Source: Acidobacteriaceae bacterium
GTDB taxonomy: Bacteria; Acidobacteriota; Terriglobia; Terriglobales; Acidobacteriaceae
Direction of reading: 5' to 3'
NCBI GenBank assembly: GCA_003170825.1
Contig: PMYL01000007.1
Coordinates: forward strand, 17,731-81,730
Length of the DNA: 64,000 bases
Part shown: one piece after another, positions 1 through 7,141 of the stretch
Layout: each line of letters opens with the position of its first letter
Numbering within the stretch: position 1 is the first letter of the stretch
Notes under the pieces: generated by a model
The model's database searches: none
What the model was told of the DNA's origin: nothing
The model's input: the letters and a program-made list of their open reading frames with translations, nothing else
Made by a program: the position numbers and the translations under genes

Positions 1-2
1 GC

Positions 3-188
3 AAGGTGCGATTTTACGGGACAACGGCGCTGGTGACTTCGCTGGCCGAGGTGCAGGGCACGACACCCGAGGGAAACATCTCCGGCAGCTATCGCTTTAC
101 CCACGTCTATGCGCGCAATGCGCAGGGTAAGTGGAAGATTGTGAGCTTTGAAGCTAGCAAGATTCGGGAACCCGGCGAACATAAGTAG
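3..188 (+). CDS. NTF2-like (SnoaL/DUF4440-type) protein, C-terminal part
   Basis: The reading frame is open from the window edge and stops at 188, so only the last ~60 residues are seen. The pattern of beta strands (RFYGTTALVTS, YRFTHVYARN) followed by GKWKIVSFEASKI is the usual end of a SnoaL/DUF4440 NTF2-like fold, where an aromatic-rich last strand closes the cone-shaped barrel. Members are small enzymes or ligand-binding proteins of varied function, so no specific role can be given. The true start lies upstream of the window; the GTG at position 6 is internal. Family call is from fold pattern only. Confidence 0.55.
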   Translation, partial: KVRFYGTTALVTSLAEVQGTTPEGNISGSYRFTHVYARNAQGKWKIVSFEASKIREPGEHK

Positions 189-205
189 TCTTCTACAATG
201 GATTG

Positions 206-1057
206 ATGCCTGAACTTCCTGAGGTCGAAACCATTGCCCGCGGCGTCCACGAGCGGGTGCGCGGCGACCGCATCGTTCAGGCTTGGTTTGGTTCCCATCG
301 GCAACCCTTCAAGACGCCGCCGGCGCGACAGGCTAAGGGGCTTGAGGGGCGCGCGATTCTGGCCGTTCATCGCGCGGGAAAGCACATCGTCTGCGAGTTG
401 GGGCTTGCGGTGAGCGGGCTCGGTGCAGGCGGGCCGGACGGCGCGCCACAAGCCCAATGGATCGTGCATCTCGGGATGACCGGGCGGCTGCTCGTTACTA
501 CTCCCGATGGTCCCATTGCCCCCCATACGCACGCCCGCCTGAGCCTTGCCAGCGGCCGGGAGCTTCGCTTTGTGGACCCGCGGCGGTTTGGGCGGCTGGA
601 GTTCCGCGATCTGCGCCGCAGCCCCGGCTTCAGCGCAGCGGGAGCCGACCCCCTGGCCGTGATGGCGCAGGCGTTTGCCGAGCTCTTCCGCGGCCGGCGG
701 CTGGCCATCAAGGCTGCCCTGCTCAACCAGAAGCTGCTCTCCGGGGTGGGCAACATCTACGCCGACGAGAGCCTGTTTCGGGCCGGCATCCGTCCGCACA
801 GGAGGGCGGGACGGCTGACCAGGGCGGAGCTTGAGCGGCTGCGGCTGGCGTTGCGCGAGGTTCTGGAGCACGCCATCCGGCTGGGCGGCTCCTCGGTCTC
901 CGATTATGTGGACGCCGACGGGGTGCGAGGGTTCTTTCAACTCGAACACCGCGTCTACCTGCGCACCGGGCTGCCCTGCCGCCATTGCCAGACTCCGATT
1001 CGGCGCATCGTGCTGGCCGGACGGGGGACGCATTACTGTCCGCAATGCCAGCGGTGA
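206..1057 (+). CDS. mutM: Formamidopyrimidine-DNA glycosylase (Fpg/MutM)
   Basis: Bifunctional base-excision repair enzyme that removes oxidised purines (8-oxoguanine, FaPy) and nicks the abasic site. The ATG at 206 gives the diagnostic N-terminus MPELPEVET: after Met removal Pro is the catalytic nucleophile and the next Glu is essential. This decides against the TTG three bases upstream. Lys59 in HRAGKH matches the conserved catalytic lysine of the N-terminal domain. The helix-two-turn-helix follows (LLNQKLLSGVGNIYADE), and the C-terminus carries a complete zinc finger with Cys258, Cys261, Cys278 and Cys281. Length (283 aa) is normal and all key residues are present. It stands alone; downstream is a long gene-poor stretch. 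Confidence 0.97.
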   Translation: MPELPEVETIARGVHERVRGDRIVQAWFGSHRQPFKTPPARQAKGLEGRAILAVHRAGKHIVCELGLAVSGLGAGGPDGAPQAQWIVHLGMTGRLLVTTPDGPIAPHTHARLSLASGRELRFVDPRRFGRLEFRDLRRSPGFSAAGADPLAVMAQAFAELFRGRRLAIKAALLNQKLLSGVGNIYADESLFRAGIRPHRRAGRLTRAELERLRLALREVLEHAIRLGGSSVSDYVDADGVRGFFQLEHRVYLRTGLPCRHCQTPIRRIVLAGRGTHYCPQCQR

Positions 1058-1092
1058 GGCACACTTCTATGGTTTTTAGAAGTTTTCTTGCA

Positions 1093-1287
1093 TTAGAAGT
1101 TCCATAATCCAGATATTTCCCGCCTTGCGAAATCCACAAGTCCTTGAAAAATAAAGAATGTATAAAATGGTACAGCAATTGCTGTTAAATAAGCGCCAGT
1201 GATGTTCCGGCTGCTGGAGAGAAATCCGGTCAGCCCAAAGAACAGCAGACACCCGGCAAGAGCAACCGCCAACGAAGCGGCCCTCAT
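1093..1287 (-). CDS. Possible small two-helix membrane protein
   Basis: A 64-codon reading frame from the ATG at 1287 would encode two hydrophobic stretches (ASLAVALAGCLLFFGLTGFL and YLTAIAVPFYTFFIFQGL) joined by a short polar loop and ending in a basic tail, as a small integral membrane protein would. No Shine-Dalgarno sequence is visible before the ATG and no family is recognised. The hydrophobic composition is the only support; it may be chance or the remnant of a larger membrane protein. Confidence 0.25.
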   Translation of the reverse strand: MRAASLAVALAGCLLFFGLTGFLSSSRNITGAYLTAIAVPFYTFFIFQGLVDFARREISGLWNF

Positions 1288-1386
1288 AAAAAGGGATGGA
1301 CCGGTCGGGGAGTCTGCAGTAGGTACGGTGGAGACAACCACCGTCCACACGCTATTTGGGAGGCCAGTGACCAGCGCAGAACAGCG

Positions 1387-1420
1387 AAACGCCACTCCAT
1401 TTGGAGTGGCGTTTTCTGCT
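1387..1420 (+). terminator. Strong hairpin followed by a T-rich tract
   Basis: A perfect 12-bp stem (AAACGCCACTCC pairing with GGAGTGGCGTTT, loop ATTT, 1387-1414) is followed by TTTTCTGCTTTT. This is the shape of an intrinsic terminator on the plus strand. It lies 330 bases after mutM, so it may end an unrecognised transcript rather than mutM itself. Confidence 0.55.
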
Positions 1421-2016
1421 TTTGGGGAATTTACGGGAGCCGATCGAAGATTCCGCGGGCAATCTGACCGAAAGTGGACTTGCCAGCCGGGATGCTTCGC
1501 TGTAGTATCGGAATTGCCTATCAAGCGGCTGACGCGGGCCACCCGAATGCGGGCAGAGCAAGCTCGCCGCCAAGCAAGGAAACTTCGCCGACCGGATCAA
1601 TCCTTACCAGGCTGCACACGGCGAAAGCTCCCATAGGAAGGGCATCACCGGAGGAAAGCGCCGGCCGCGCTGTTTCAATCCCGGCAAAGGGCTCGGCAAT
1701 GGGCCTGGCAGATGGGATGGATCGGCGGATGGAGCTCCAGCAAGGCTCCTGTGTATATGGCGGCAGATCTTCTGGGAATCATGGTAAGTTGCGCGCGGAG
1801 TTCCGCTCCGCGGCAGTTTGCCCGAAGCTCTCAAACGATTAGACCGCCAGCCGTCGTATTCCCCCCGTCCAAACCTGGACAGGCGGCAGGCAAACGGGAA
1901 GCTCGGCGCCAGCTTGCGGCTGGGCAGAAAAAGGCTGAGCCTGAAAGCGCGATGCAGAAGCGCAATACACCAGGAAACGCAATGCACCGGATTGCAAAGT
2001 GCCAGGAAGTACACTC

Positions 2017-2934
2017 ATGACGACAGAATCGACGCAGCCCCAGACTGAACTGGGGCCGGCTCCGGCCAATGGCCAGGGGCAGTCGCAAGGGCATCGGCGC
2101 CGGCGGCGCCGGCGTAAGAATAAGACCAGCCAGGCGGGCGCGCCCCAGGCGCAGCAGGCGCAACCTCAGGCGCAACGCCCGGCAGAACCGGCTCAGCCCA
2201 AGGCGGCGCCCGCGCGCCAGGCGCACCACAGCCACCAGGCGCAGCAGGGCCAGGGGCAGCCGCGGAAGAAGAAGAAATTCTTCCAGAAGGGTGCGGCCAC
2301 GGCGGCGCAGCCCGGCAACAGCATTTCAGGTCCGCCGCAGGGCAAGCGCAAGGGCCGGCAAAAGGGGCCCAGGGAGTTTGTCGGTCCGATGGACCACAGC
2401 TACCGCGCCGTCAATGGCAACATATCCGACGGTCCGCCTTCCACCATTCAAATTATGAGCAACGGCCGCGGCAGCCATTACCAGGAGGCCTATGTGCCGG
2501 AGCCGGCGGTTCCGGTGCGGGAAGACGCCCCCACACGCATCTTCTGCTTCATCGAGGATCTGTTTTTCCAGGCCAAGATCCAGGAGACATCGCGGAAGCT
2601 GGGCGTGAAGGTGGAGTTCGTCAAGGGCGACAAGGAGTCCGTGGCAAGGCTCACCGATGTGCCGGACGCCGAACGGCCTACGCTGCTGGTGTTCGACCTG
2701 AACAACCTGAATGCCAAGCCGATGACGCTGATCCCCAAGTTCAAGGCCAAGCTGAAGAAGGCAACCTCGATCATCGGCTTTCTGAATCATCTGCAGGGCG
2801 ACCTGAAGATGAAGGCGATCGAGGCTGGGTGCGACACGGTGATGCCTCGGTCGGCTTTTTCACAGAGTCTGCCAAACCTGCTGCGCCGCTATGGGCTGGA
2901 TGAGGAAGAAGAGTACGCCCAGCAGCCGATGTGA
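2017..2934 (+). CDS. Arg/Gln-rich disordered protein with a C-terminal receiver-like domain
   Basis: 305 aa from the ATG at 2017, which has AGGAAG eight bases upstream; the upstream GTG-type start lacks this. Residues 1-170 are low complexity: an eight-arginine tract (27-33), Gln/Ala/Pro-rich stretches and Lys clusters, typical of a nucleic-acid-binding disordered tail. Residues 173-292 read as a CheY-like alpha/beta domain: acidic pair Glu180-Asp181 after the first strand, LLVFDLNN with Asp227 at the phospho-acceptor position, and Pro277-Arg278 where receivers have Pro-Lys. Loss of the lysine suggests a degenerate receiver. A strong terminator follows at once, so it is monocistronic. The function is unknown; binding of RNA or DNA is inference from charge. 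Confidence 0.75.
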   Translation: MTTESTQPQTELGPAPANGQGQSQGHRRRRRRRKNKTSQAGAPQAQQAQPQAQRPAEPAQPKAAPARQAHHSHQAQQGQGQPRKKKKFFQKGAATAAQPGNSISGPPQGKRKGRQKGPREFVGPMDHSYRAVNGNISDGPPSTIQIMSNGRGSHYQEAYVPEPAVPVREDAPTRIFCFIEDLFFQAKIQETSRKLGVKVEFVKGDKESVARLTDVPDAERPTLLVFDLNNLNAKPMTLIPKFKAKLKKATSIIGFLNHLQGDLKMKAIEAGCDTVMPRSAFSQSLPNLLRRYGLDEEEEYAQQPM

Positions 2935-2958
2935 GCCGGGCGGGATGAGGATGATCGG

Positions 2959-2995
2959 AAGAGGGCGTCCGCCGCGGCGGACGCCCTCTTTTCTT
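2959..2995 (+). terminator. Intrinsic terminator after the receiver-like gene
   Basis: A perfect palindrome of 32 bases (2959-2990; arms AAGAGGGCGTCCGCCG and complement) is followed by TTTTC, 25 bases after the stop at 2934. Read on the minus strand it also ends in a run of A, so it may serve the convergent HIT gene too. Confidence 0.85.
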
Positions 2996-3008
2996 GCTAC
3001 TGTCAACG

Positions 3009-3347
3009 CTATCCCGGTGGCCAGGTGAGCGGGCGGCCGCCGAGCAGGTGGACATGGAGATGATCGACGGTCTGGCCGCCGTCCGGGCCGGTGTTGACCA
3101 CCACGCGATAGCCCTTGGGCAGGCCCTTGGCGCGGGCTATCTCCGCCGCTGCCCACAAGAGGTGACCGAGCAGCGCGCAATCGTCGGGATTGGTATCGGC
3201 CAGCGAGACGATGTGCTCGCGCGGCGCGATTAACACATGCACCGGTGCCTGCGGATGAATGTCCGCAAAGGCGTAACACTGGTCGTCCTGGTAGACGGCG
3301 GTGGAGGGAATGCTTCCATCAACGATCTTGCAAAAGAGGCAACTCAT
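3009..3347 (-). CDS. HIT family nucleotide hydrolase/transferase
   Basis: 112-aa histidine-triad protein of the Hint branch. These proteins hydrolyse purine nucleoside phosphoramidates or related mononucleotides in the cytosol. The N-terminal CLFCKI carries the CxxC seen in bacterial Hint proteins. The C-terminal catalytic motif is intact (His96, His98, His100 in DHLHVHLLGG; His98 is the nucleophile position). A tandem paralogue lies immediately upstream on the same strand (3465-3878). The C-terminus ends just before the bidirectional terminator at 2959-2990. Substrate is not predictable. Confidence 0.93.
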   Translation of the reverse strand: MSCLFCKIVDGSIPSTAVYQDDQCYAFADIHPQAPVHVLIAPREHIVSLADTNPDDCALLGHLLWAAAEIARAKGLPKGYRVVVNTGPDGGQTVDHLHVHLLGGRPLTWPPG

Positions 3348-3464
3348 AGCGGAAACAGTGTACAGGAACGTGTCGCCTCATGGAAGCAACCAGTTCGACT
3401 CGCGACAGTTCAAACCGTGCGTTCCACCGGCGGATGCTGTCGAGCGGCCGGCAACGCGTCTCTC

Positions 3465-3878
3465 TCATGCCACAAGTGCGCGGCTCTCCGCCGCCTTGCT
3501 CTCTTGAGCGATGTCTATCGTCAATTGTGCCGGCGCCGACGCGGGGAAGCTGTCCTCTATCTGGCGGCCACCGAGCAGGTGCAGGTGGAGTGTATCCGCG
3601 GTTTGACCGCCTTGCTCGCCGGCATTGACAACGATGCGGTAGCCGTCGGTTATTTTTTTGGCCCGGGCGATCTCTGCCGCCGCCGACAGCAGGGGACCGA
3701 GCATCGGGAAATACTTCTTATCGGAATCGATGAGCCGGGGGATGTGTTCGCGGGGCACAATCAGCACGTGCACCGGCGCCTGGGAGTTGATGTCCGCAAA
3801 GGCGTAACCAGGCCCGTCCGAGTAGATGGCTGTGGAGGGAATGCTTGCTTCAATGATCTTGCAGCATTGGCAGCTCAT
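3465..3878 (-). CDS. HIT family protein with an incomplete histidine triad
   Basis: 137 aa from the ATG at 3878, chosen because the protein then aligns start to start with the neighbouring HIT protein (MSCQCCKI against MSCLFCKI). The two are clear paralogues from a tandem duplication. Here the first histidine of the triad is Thr96 (DTLHLHLLGG), while the two following histidines (His98, His100) remain. It also has a ~30-residue C-terminal tail not present in the other copy. The nucleophile histidine is kept, so activity is possible but probably altered. Confidence 0.88.
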   Translation of the reverse strand: MSCQCCKIIEASIPSTAIYSDGPGYAFADINSQAPVHVLIVPREHIPRLIDSDKKYFPMLGPLLSAAAEIARAKKITDGYRIVVNAGEQGGQTADTLHLHLLGGRQIEDSFPASAPAQLTIDIAQESKAAESRALVA

Positions 3879-3958
3879 AATGTGACCAGTGTACAAGGGC
3901 ATTTTTGCATCGGGGAACATTTGGATCGTAACGTCTGTGGTACGCCGATTTGCGGGTT

Positions 3959-4185
3959 TCATTTCGGGCCACGCCGTTCCAAATTGGTGTGGTCGAGGAT
4001 AATCTTCCAGCCTTGCGGCCCCTCGCGCCAGACCAGGGAAAGATGCCGTCGTCCTTCTTGGCCTCGCCTTTCGCGGCGCGTTCGAGGTGAAAGGCGCCGG
4101 TGTCTAAGGCAAACTCGACCTTGCCGCAGGAGGCGGGCAGCAGGCGGACTTCGAGATTGCTGAAGGTGAGTGTGCCGTCCCTGCT
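3959..4185 (-). pseudogene. Truncated and frameshifted NTF2-like (DUF4440-type) gene
   Basis: Reading the minus strand from about 4185, one frame gives [15 protein letters not shown] ... FHLERAAKGEAKKDDGIF, then the homologous end continues in another frame as SLVWREGPQGWKIILDHTN to a TGA at 3959. Together these make the C-terminal half of a DUF4440-like domain. Joining them needs one extra T in the run whose plus-strand A3 lies at 4039-4041, so a single-base deletion in a homopolymer explains the break. The N-terminal half is missing: trpB2 begins at 4201 on the opposite strand. It is most likely a dead remnant, although a sequencing error could explain the shift. Confidence 0.6.
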
Positions 4186-4200
4186 GCTAGAATGTTGCGC

Positions 4201-5559
4201 ATGGAAACAATCCAGTACAACCTGCCGCAAAACCGCATCCCCCTTGCCTGGTACAACATTGCCGCCGATCTGCCCAAGCCGATGGCGCCGCCGCTGCACC
4301 CTGGGACGCTGAAACCGATCGGACCGGACGACCTGGCGCCGCTGTTTCCGATGAGCCTCATCATGCAAGAGGTGAGCACGGAGCGGGAGATCGAGATTCC
4401 CGGCGAAGTACGGCAGTTGTACGCGCAGTGGCGTCCCTCGCCTCTCTACCGGGCGCGGCGTCTGGAGAAGGCTCTGGATACGCCGGCGCACATTTACTAC
4501 AAATACGAGGGCGTGAGCCCGGCCGGCTCGCACAAGCTCAACACCGCCGTGGCGCAGGCTTACTACAACAAGAAGGAAGGCACAAAGCACCTGTCAACGG
4601 AGACGGGGGCCGGCCAATGGGGATCGGCTCTGGCCATGGCCTGCGCGTTCTTCGGCTTGGATTGCAAGGTCTTCATGGTGCGGGTGAGTTATGACCAGAA
4701 GCCATACCGCCGCGCCCTGATGGAAGCCTTTGGAGCCTCCGTCACCGCCAGCCCGAGCACGGAGACGGAGTCGGGCCGCGCCATTTTGGCCGAACATCCG
4801 GGGACGAACGGTTCGCTGGGCATTGCGATTTCAGAGGCCGTGGAAGTGGCCGCCAAGGATCCAAACACCAAGTACGCGCTGGGCAGCGTGCTCAACCACG
4901 TGCTGCTGCACCAGACCGTCATCGGCCTCGAGGCCATCGAGCAGATGGCTCTGGCCGGCGACGAGCCAGACGTGATTATCGCCTGCGCGGGCGGAGGATC
5001 GAACTTTGCCGGCCTGGCCATGCCCTATGTGGGCCGCAAGATCAAGGGCCAAAGCAAGGCGCGGATCGTTGCCGTGGAACCGGCGGCCTGCCCCAGCCTG
5101 ACCAAGGGCAGATTCACCTACGACTTCGGAGACACCGGACATCTGACGCCGCTGGTGAAGATGCACACTCTGGGCAGCACCTTCATCCCTCCGGGAATTC
5201 ATGCCGGCGGGTTGCGCTACCACGGCATGGGACCGCTGGTCTCGCACGTCAAGGACCTGGGCTTGATTGAAGCCGCCAGCGTGCAGCAGTTGGACGCCTT
5301 TGCCGCCGGGATTCAGTTTGCCCGCGCGGAAGGTATCGTTCCGGCGCCGGAAGCCAACCATGCCGTCGCCGAGGCCATCGCCGAAGCCCTGCGCGCCAAA
5401 GAAGAAGGAAAGCAGCGGACGATTCTCTTCAATCTCAGCGGGCATGGGCACTTCGACATGCAGTCGTACATTGCCTACCAGGCGGGGAAGCTGGAGAACT
5501 ACGACTATCCGGAAGAGGAGATCGCGATGGCGCTGGCTGGCTTGCCCGCGGTGGGGTGA
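4201..5559 (+). CDS. trpB2: Tryptophan synthase beta chain, TrpB2 type
   Basis: PLP enzyme that condenses indole with L-serine to tryptophan. The N-terminal extension (residues 1-75, [11 protein letters not shown] ... [11 protein letters not shown]) and the sequence around the PLP lysine (GSHKLNTA, Lys112) are those of the TrpB2 branch, not of TrpB1 that works tightly with TrpA. GGGSNF (phosphate-binding loop of PLP) and the C-terminal SGHGHFD are present. Length of 452 aa suits the family. No trpA or other trp gene is near, consistent with TrpB2 acting alone as an indole-salvage enzyme. ATG 4201 is preferred over ATG 4192 because family proteins start near METIQYNL. Confidence 0.94.
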   Translation: METIQYNLPQNRIPLAWYNIAADLPKPMAPPLHPGTLKPIGPDDLAPLFPMSLIMQEVSTEREIEIPGEVRQLYAQWRPSPLYRARRLEKALDTPAHIYYKYEGVSPAGSHKLNTAVAQAYYNKKEGTKHLSTETGAGQWGSALAMACAFFGLDCKVFMVRVSYDQKPYRRALMEAFGASVTASPSTETESGRAILAEHPGTNGSLGIAISEAVEVAAKDPNTKYALGSVLNHVLLHQTVIGLEAIEQMALAGDEPDVIIACAGGGSNFAGLAMPYVGRKIKGQSKARIVAVEPAACPSLTKGRFTYDFGDTGHLTPLVKMHTLGSTFIPPGIHAGGLRYHGMGPLVSHVKDLGLIEAASVQQLDAFAAGIQFARAEGIVPAPEANHAVAEAIAEALRAKEEGKQRTILFNLSGHGHFDMQSYIAYQAGKLENYDYPEEEIAMALAGLPAVG

Positions 5560-5562
5560 AGG

Positions 5563-5585
5563 CAGGGGTCAGGGGTCAGGGGCAG
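5563..5585. repeat. Heptamer tandem repeat (CAGGGGT type)
   Basis: Three consecutive copies of CAGGGGT/CAGGGGT/CAGGGGC just after the trpB2 stop. Related heptamer runs lie at 21516-21543 (inside lipB) and 47311-47338 (upstream of cobO). Confidence 0.7.
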
Positions 5586-5611
5586 TCCGGAGGATTGGGC
5601 TGCTTGGGGCT

Positions 5612-5646
5612 CCCACCCTTCCGCGATGAGGCTGCGGAAGGATGGG
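5612..5646. repeat. Palindromic repeat, family 2 (CCCAYCCTT type)
   Basis: Arms CCCACCCTTCCGC (5612-5624) and GCGGAAGGATGGG (5634-5646) pair over 13 bp with one G-T wobble around a 9-base loop. The outer part CCCA(T/C)CCTT is shared with copies at 21003-21047 and 58546-58581, while the inner stem differs but stays paired. Confidence 0.75.
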
Positions 5647-5684
5647 GCACCCGGCTCCATCTTGGGAGCAGAGTGAGGAAGTCC

Positions 5685-6365
5685 ATGGAAGAGGCTACTG
5701 AATCCGTAAAACATCCGAAGGAGCCGGTGCCGCCATCGCGAATCCGAAAGTCCAGCGGCAAGCCCCTGTGGTTGGACTATTTTGACACCTTCTCCAGGGT
5801 GGCTCTTGCCGTTATTGGTGCCTCTTGGGCGATCACAAGCTTCTACGCCCAAAGGGCGCAGAACGAGCATACGCTTCAAATCCAGATAGAGAGCCAACAG
5901 CGGGCGCTCGAGTCCCAGCGTGAGATTTCGGAAGCTCAATTGGCCGCCAATCTCATCCCACACATCAAATGTGCCGATGACGAACAGAAGCTCATGGCAC
6001 TGCTGATACTCGACTCAGCCTCGCCGCGTTCTGCGGCTTCGGTTGCGAACGCACTTCTGAAGTGTGAGCAGCCCCCCGCTGCAAAGAGTGCCGCGCAGAG
6101 CTTTGCTTTGGCCACGTCCTTGACAGAACTTCGCGCCAATTTCTTGCGCCAACTCTCTGACGCAAGACAGTATCGTAGATTTGGCTTAGATCAACAGGCT
6201 GCAGGAGAATACGAGAAGGCGTACAACATTTTGCCTGTTGCATTCAAGGCCGATGTTGATCACTCCGCAGCTACTAATGCACGCCTCGCGCTTGAATCTG
6301 CCCGGTTCGCCGAGGCAGCAGCTTGGTTCGAAGATGCGTTCAGGAAGATTCAGACCTCTCCATAG
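5685..6365 (+). CDS. Hypothetical single-pass membrane protein with helical C-terminal repeats
   Basis: 226 aa from the ATG at 5685, supported by GAGGAAG six bases upstream; the longer frame would run through the family 2 repeat. After a ~40-residue basic, proline-containing cytosolic part comes one membrane helix (VALAVIGASWAITSFYA, about residues 41-60). A long helical segment rich in Glu/Gln (about 60-90) is probably coiled coil, and the C-terminal part (about 140-226, RRFGLDQQAAGEYEKAYNI ... ARFAEAAAWFEDAFRKI) resembles TPR helices. No family is recognised. By eye it is less GC-rich than its neighbours, so it may be acquired. It probably forms a unit with the secreted protein 17 bases downstream. 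Confidence 0.7.
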   Translation: MEEATESVKHPKEPVPPSRIRKSSGKPLWLDYFDTFSRVALAVIGASWAITSFYAQRAQNEHTLQIQIESQQRALESQREISEAQLAANLIPHIKCADDEQKLMALLILDSASPRSAASVANALLKCEQPPAAKSAAQSFALATSLTELRANFLRQLSDARQYRRFGLDQQAAGEYEKAYNILPVAFKADVDHSAATNARLALESARFAEAAAWFEDAFRKIQTSP

Positions 6366-6382
6366 TTGAAGGGAAGGACCCA

Positions 6383-6859
6383 ATGACTCCAATCACGAAG
6401 CTGAACAGCGTTCTACGCTCAGTCGCTATTGCATTTCTCGTGGGCACGAGTATGTCTCATCTGCTTGCCCAAGAAAAGTGCTCTGTTGAGATACTCACGC
6501 CACTGTCTGGCGTGACCGTGCAAGAAAACACCCAAGTAAAGGGCACTGCATCTTTCTCGCCAGGACGGTTTTTATGGGTGTTTGCACACCGGAAAGGCCT
6601 AGCCTTATGGTGGCCCCAAGGCGCTGGGTCGGCTGTCGTAACGAGTGGCAGGTGGGAGGTTATGGCAACGTTAGGTCAGGATCGAGATGTAGGTCGAGAA
6701 TTCGAGATTGTGGCTGCAGTAGTCGATGCGAGCACCAACCAAGATCTACTAGCCTGGTTCAAAAGAGCTGAGGAATCGGGCAACAATCAGGGTATAAATC
6801 TCCCATCCACTGTGGGGGAATGTCGCATCGCGGCAACAACAGTGATGAAGACAAGATGA
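6383..6859 (+). CDS. Hypothetical secreted protein
   Basis: 158 aa from the ATG at 6383, preceded by GGAAGG. The N-terminus has a signal peptide (SVLRSVAIAFLVGTSMSHLLAQ) with probable cleavage after LLAQ. The mature part starts with CSVEILTPLSGVTVQENTQV, which has the look of a bacterial Ig-like or FN3-like beta strand pattern; WVFAHRKGLALWWPQG could be a following strand pair. No enzymatic motif is seen. It follows the TPR-like membrane protein by 17 bases and is likely co-transcribed. Function unknown. Confidence 0.7.
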   Translation: MTPITKLNSVLRSVAIAFLVGTSMSHLLAQEKCSVEILTPLSGVTVQENTQVKGTASFSPGRFLWVFAHRKGLALWWPQGAGSAVVTSGRWEVMATLGQDRDVGREFEIVAAVVDASTNQDLLAWFKRAEESGNNQGINLPSTVGECRIAATTVMKTR

Positions 6860-6960
6860 TCATGGATCGGACCCCGCCGAGAGAAAACCTCGGGGGGTCG
6901 TGCGGCTTGGGTCAATGTTCCGAGACCTGTATTTCCAACCCTACGGCACAGTGGGCATGA

Positions 6961-7119
6961 CTCGATGTAGTCGAGGGCGGCGGGGTCTTGGCCGTCGGGG
7001 CTGCCTTCGACGCGGAGGATGTCGCCGGGGTTCAGGTCGATGTTGGGGATGGTGCGGCGGGTGGAGTTGTCGCCGTTGGGGCGGGGGTTGCCTGGTTGAT
7101 AGACTGAGTTGTTTGCTGA
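6961..7119 (-). pseudogene. C-terminal fragment of a carbohydrate-binding module-like protein
   Basis: On the minus strand the frame reads NNSVYQPGNPRPNGDNSTRR, then TIPNIDLNPGDILRVEGSPD and AALDYIE. The pattern LNPGD.LRVEGSPDG..PAALDYIE is like the last strands of CBM6/CBM35-type modules at the end of secreted glycoside hydrolases. No start, signal or rest of the module is found on either side, and the frame drifts into unrelated sequence after IE. I take it as the stub of a deleted CAZyme gene. The family assignment is by eye and uncertain. Confidence 0.35.
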
Positions 7120-7141
7120 AGCGAGGAGGATTGCCCGCGAT

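Larger units (their letters stand above)
1058..2016. other. Gene-poor region between mutM and a receiver-like gene
   Basis: Apart from the doubtful small membrane ORF and the strong hairpin at 1387-1414, no protein with recognisable character is seen here. Short inverted repeats occur at 1794-1812 (CGCGGAG, loop, CTCCGCG) and around 1650-1670. The stretch 1600-1830 has enough GC-rich local pairing that an unrecognised structured RNA is possible, but it matched no RNA family I know (6S, tmRNA, SRP, common riboswitches). Confidence 0.4.

Noticed and set aside
107..1045. Minus-strand ORF of 312 codons opposite mutM
   Set aside because: High-GC shadow frame; the plus strand encodes a complete Fpg with all catalytic residues.
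1600..1830. Possible 6S RNA or riboswitch between mutM and the receiver-like gene
   Set aside because: Only short local hairpins were found; no known family signature, so it was left as an unexplained region.
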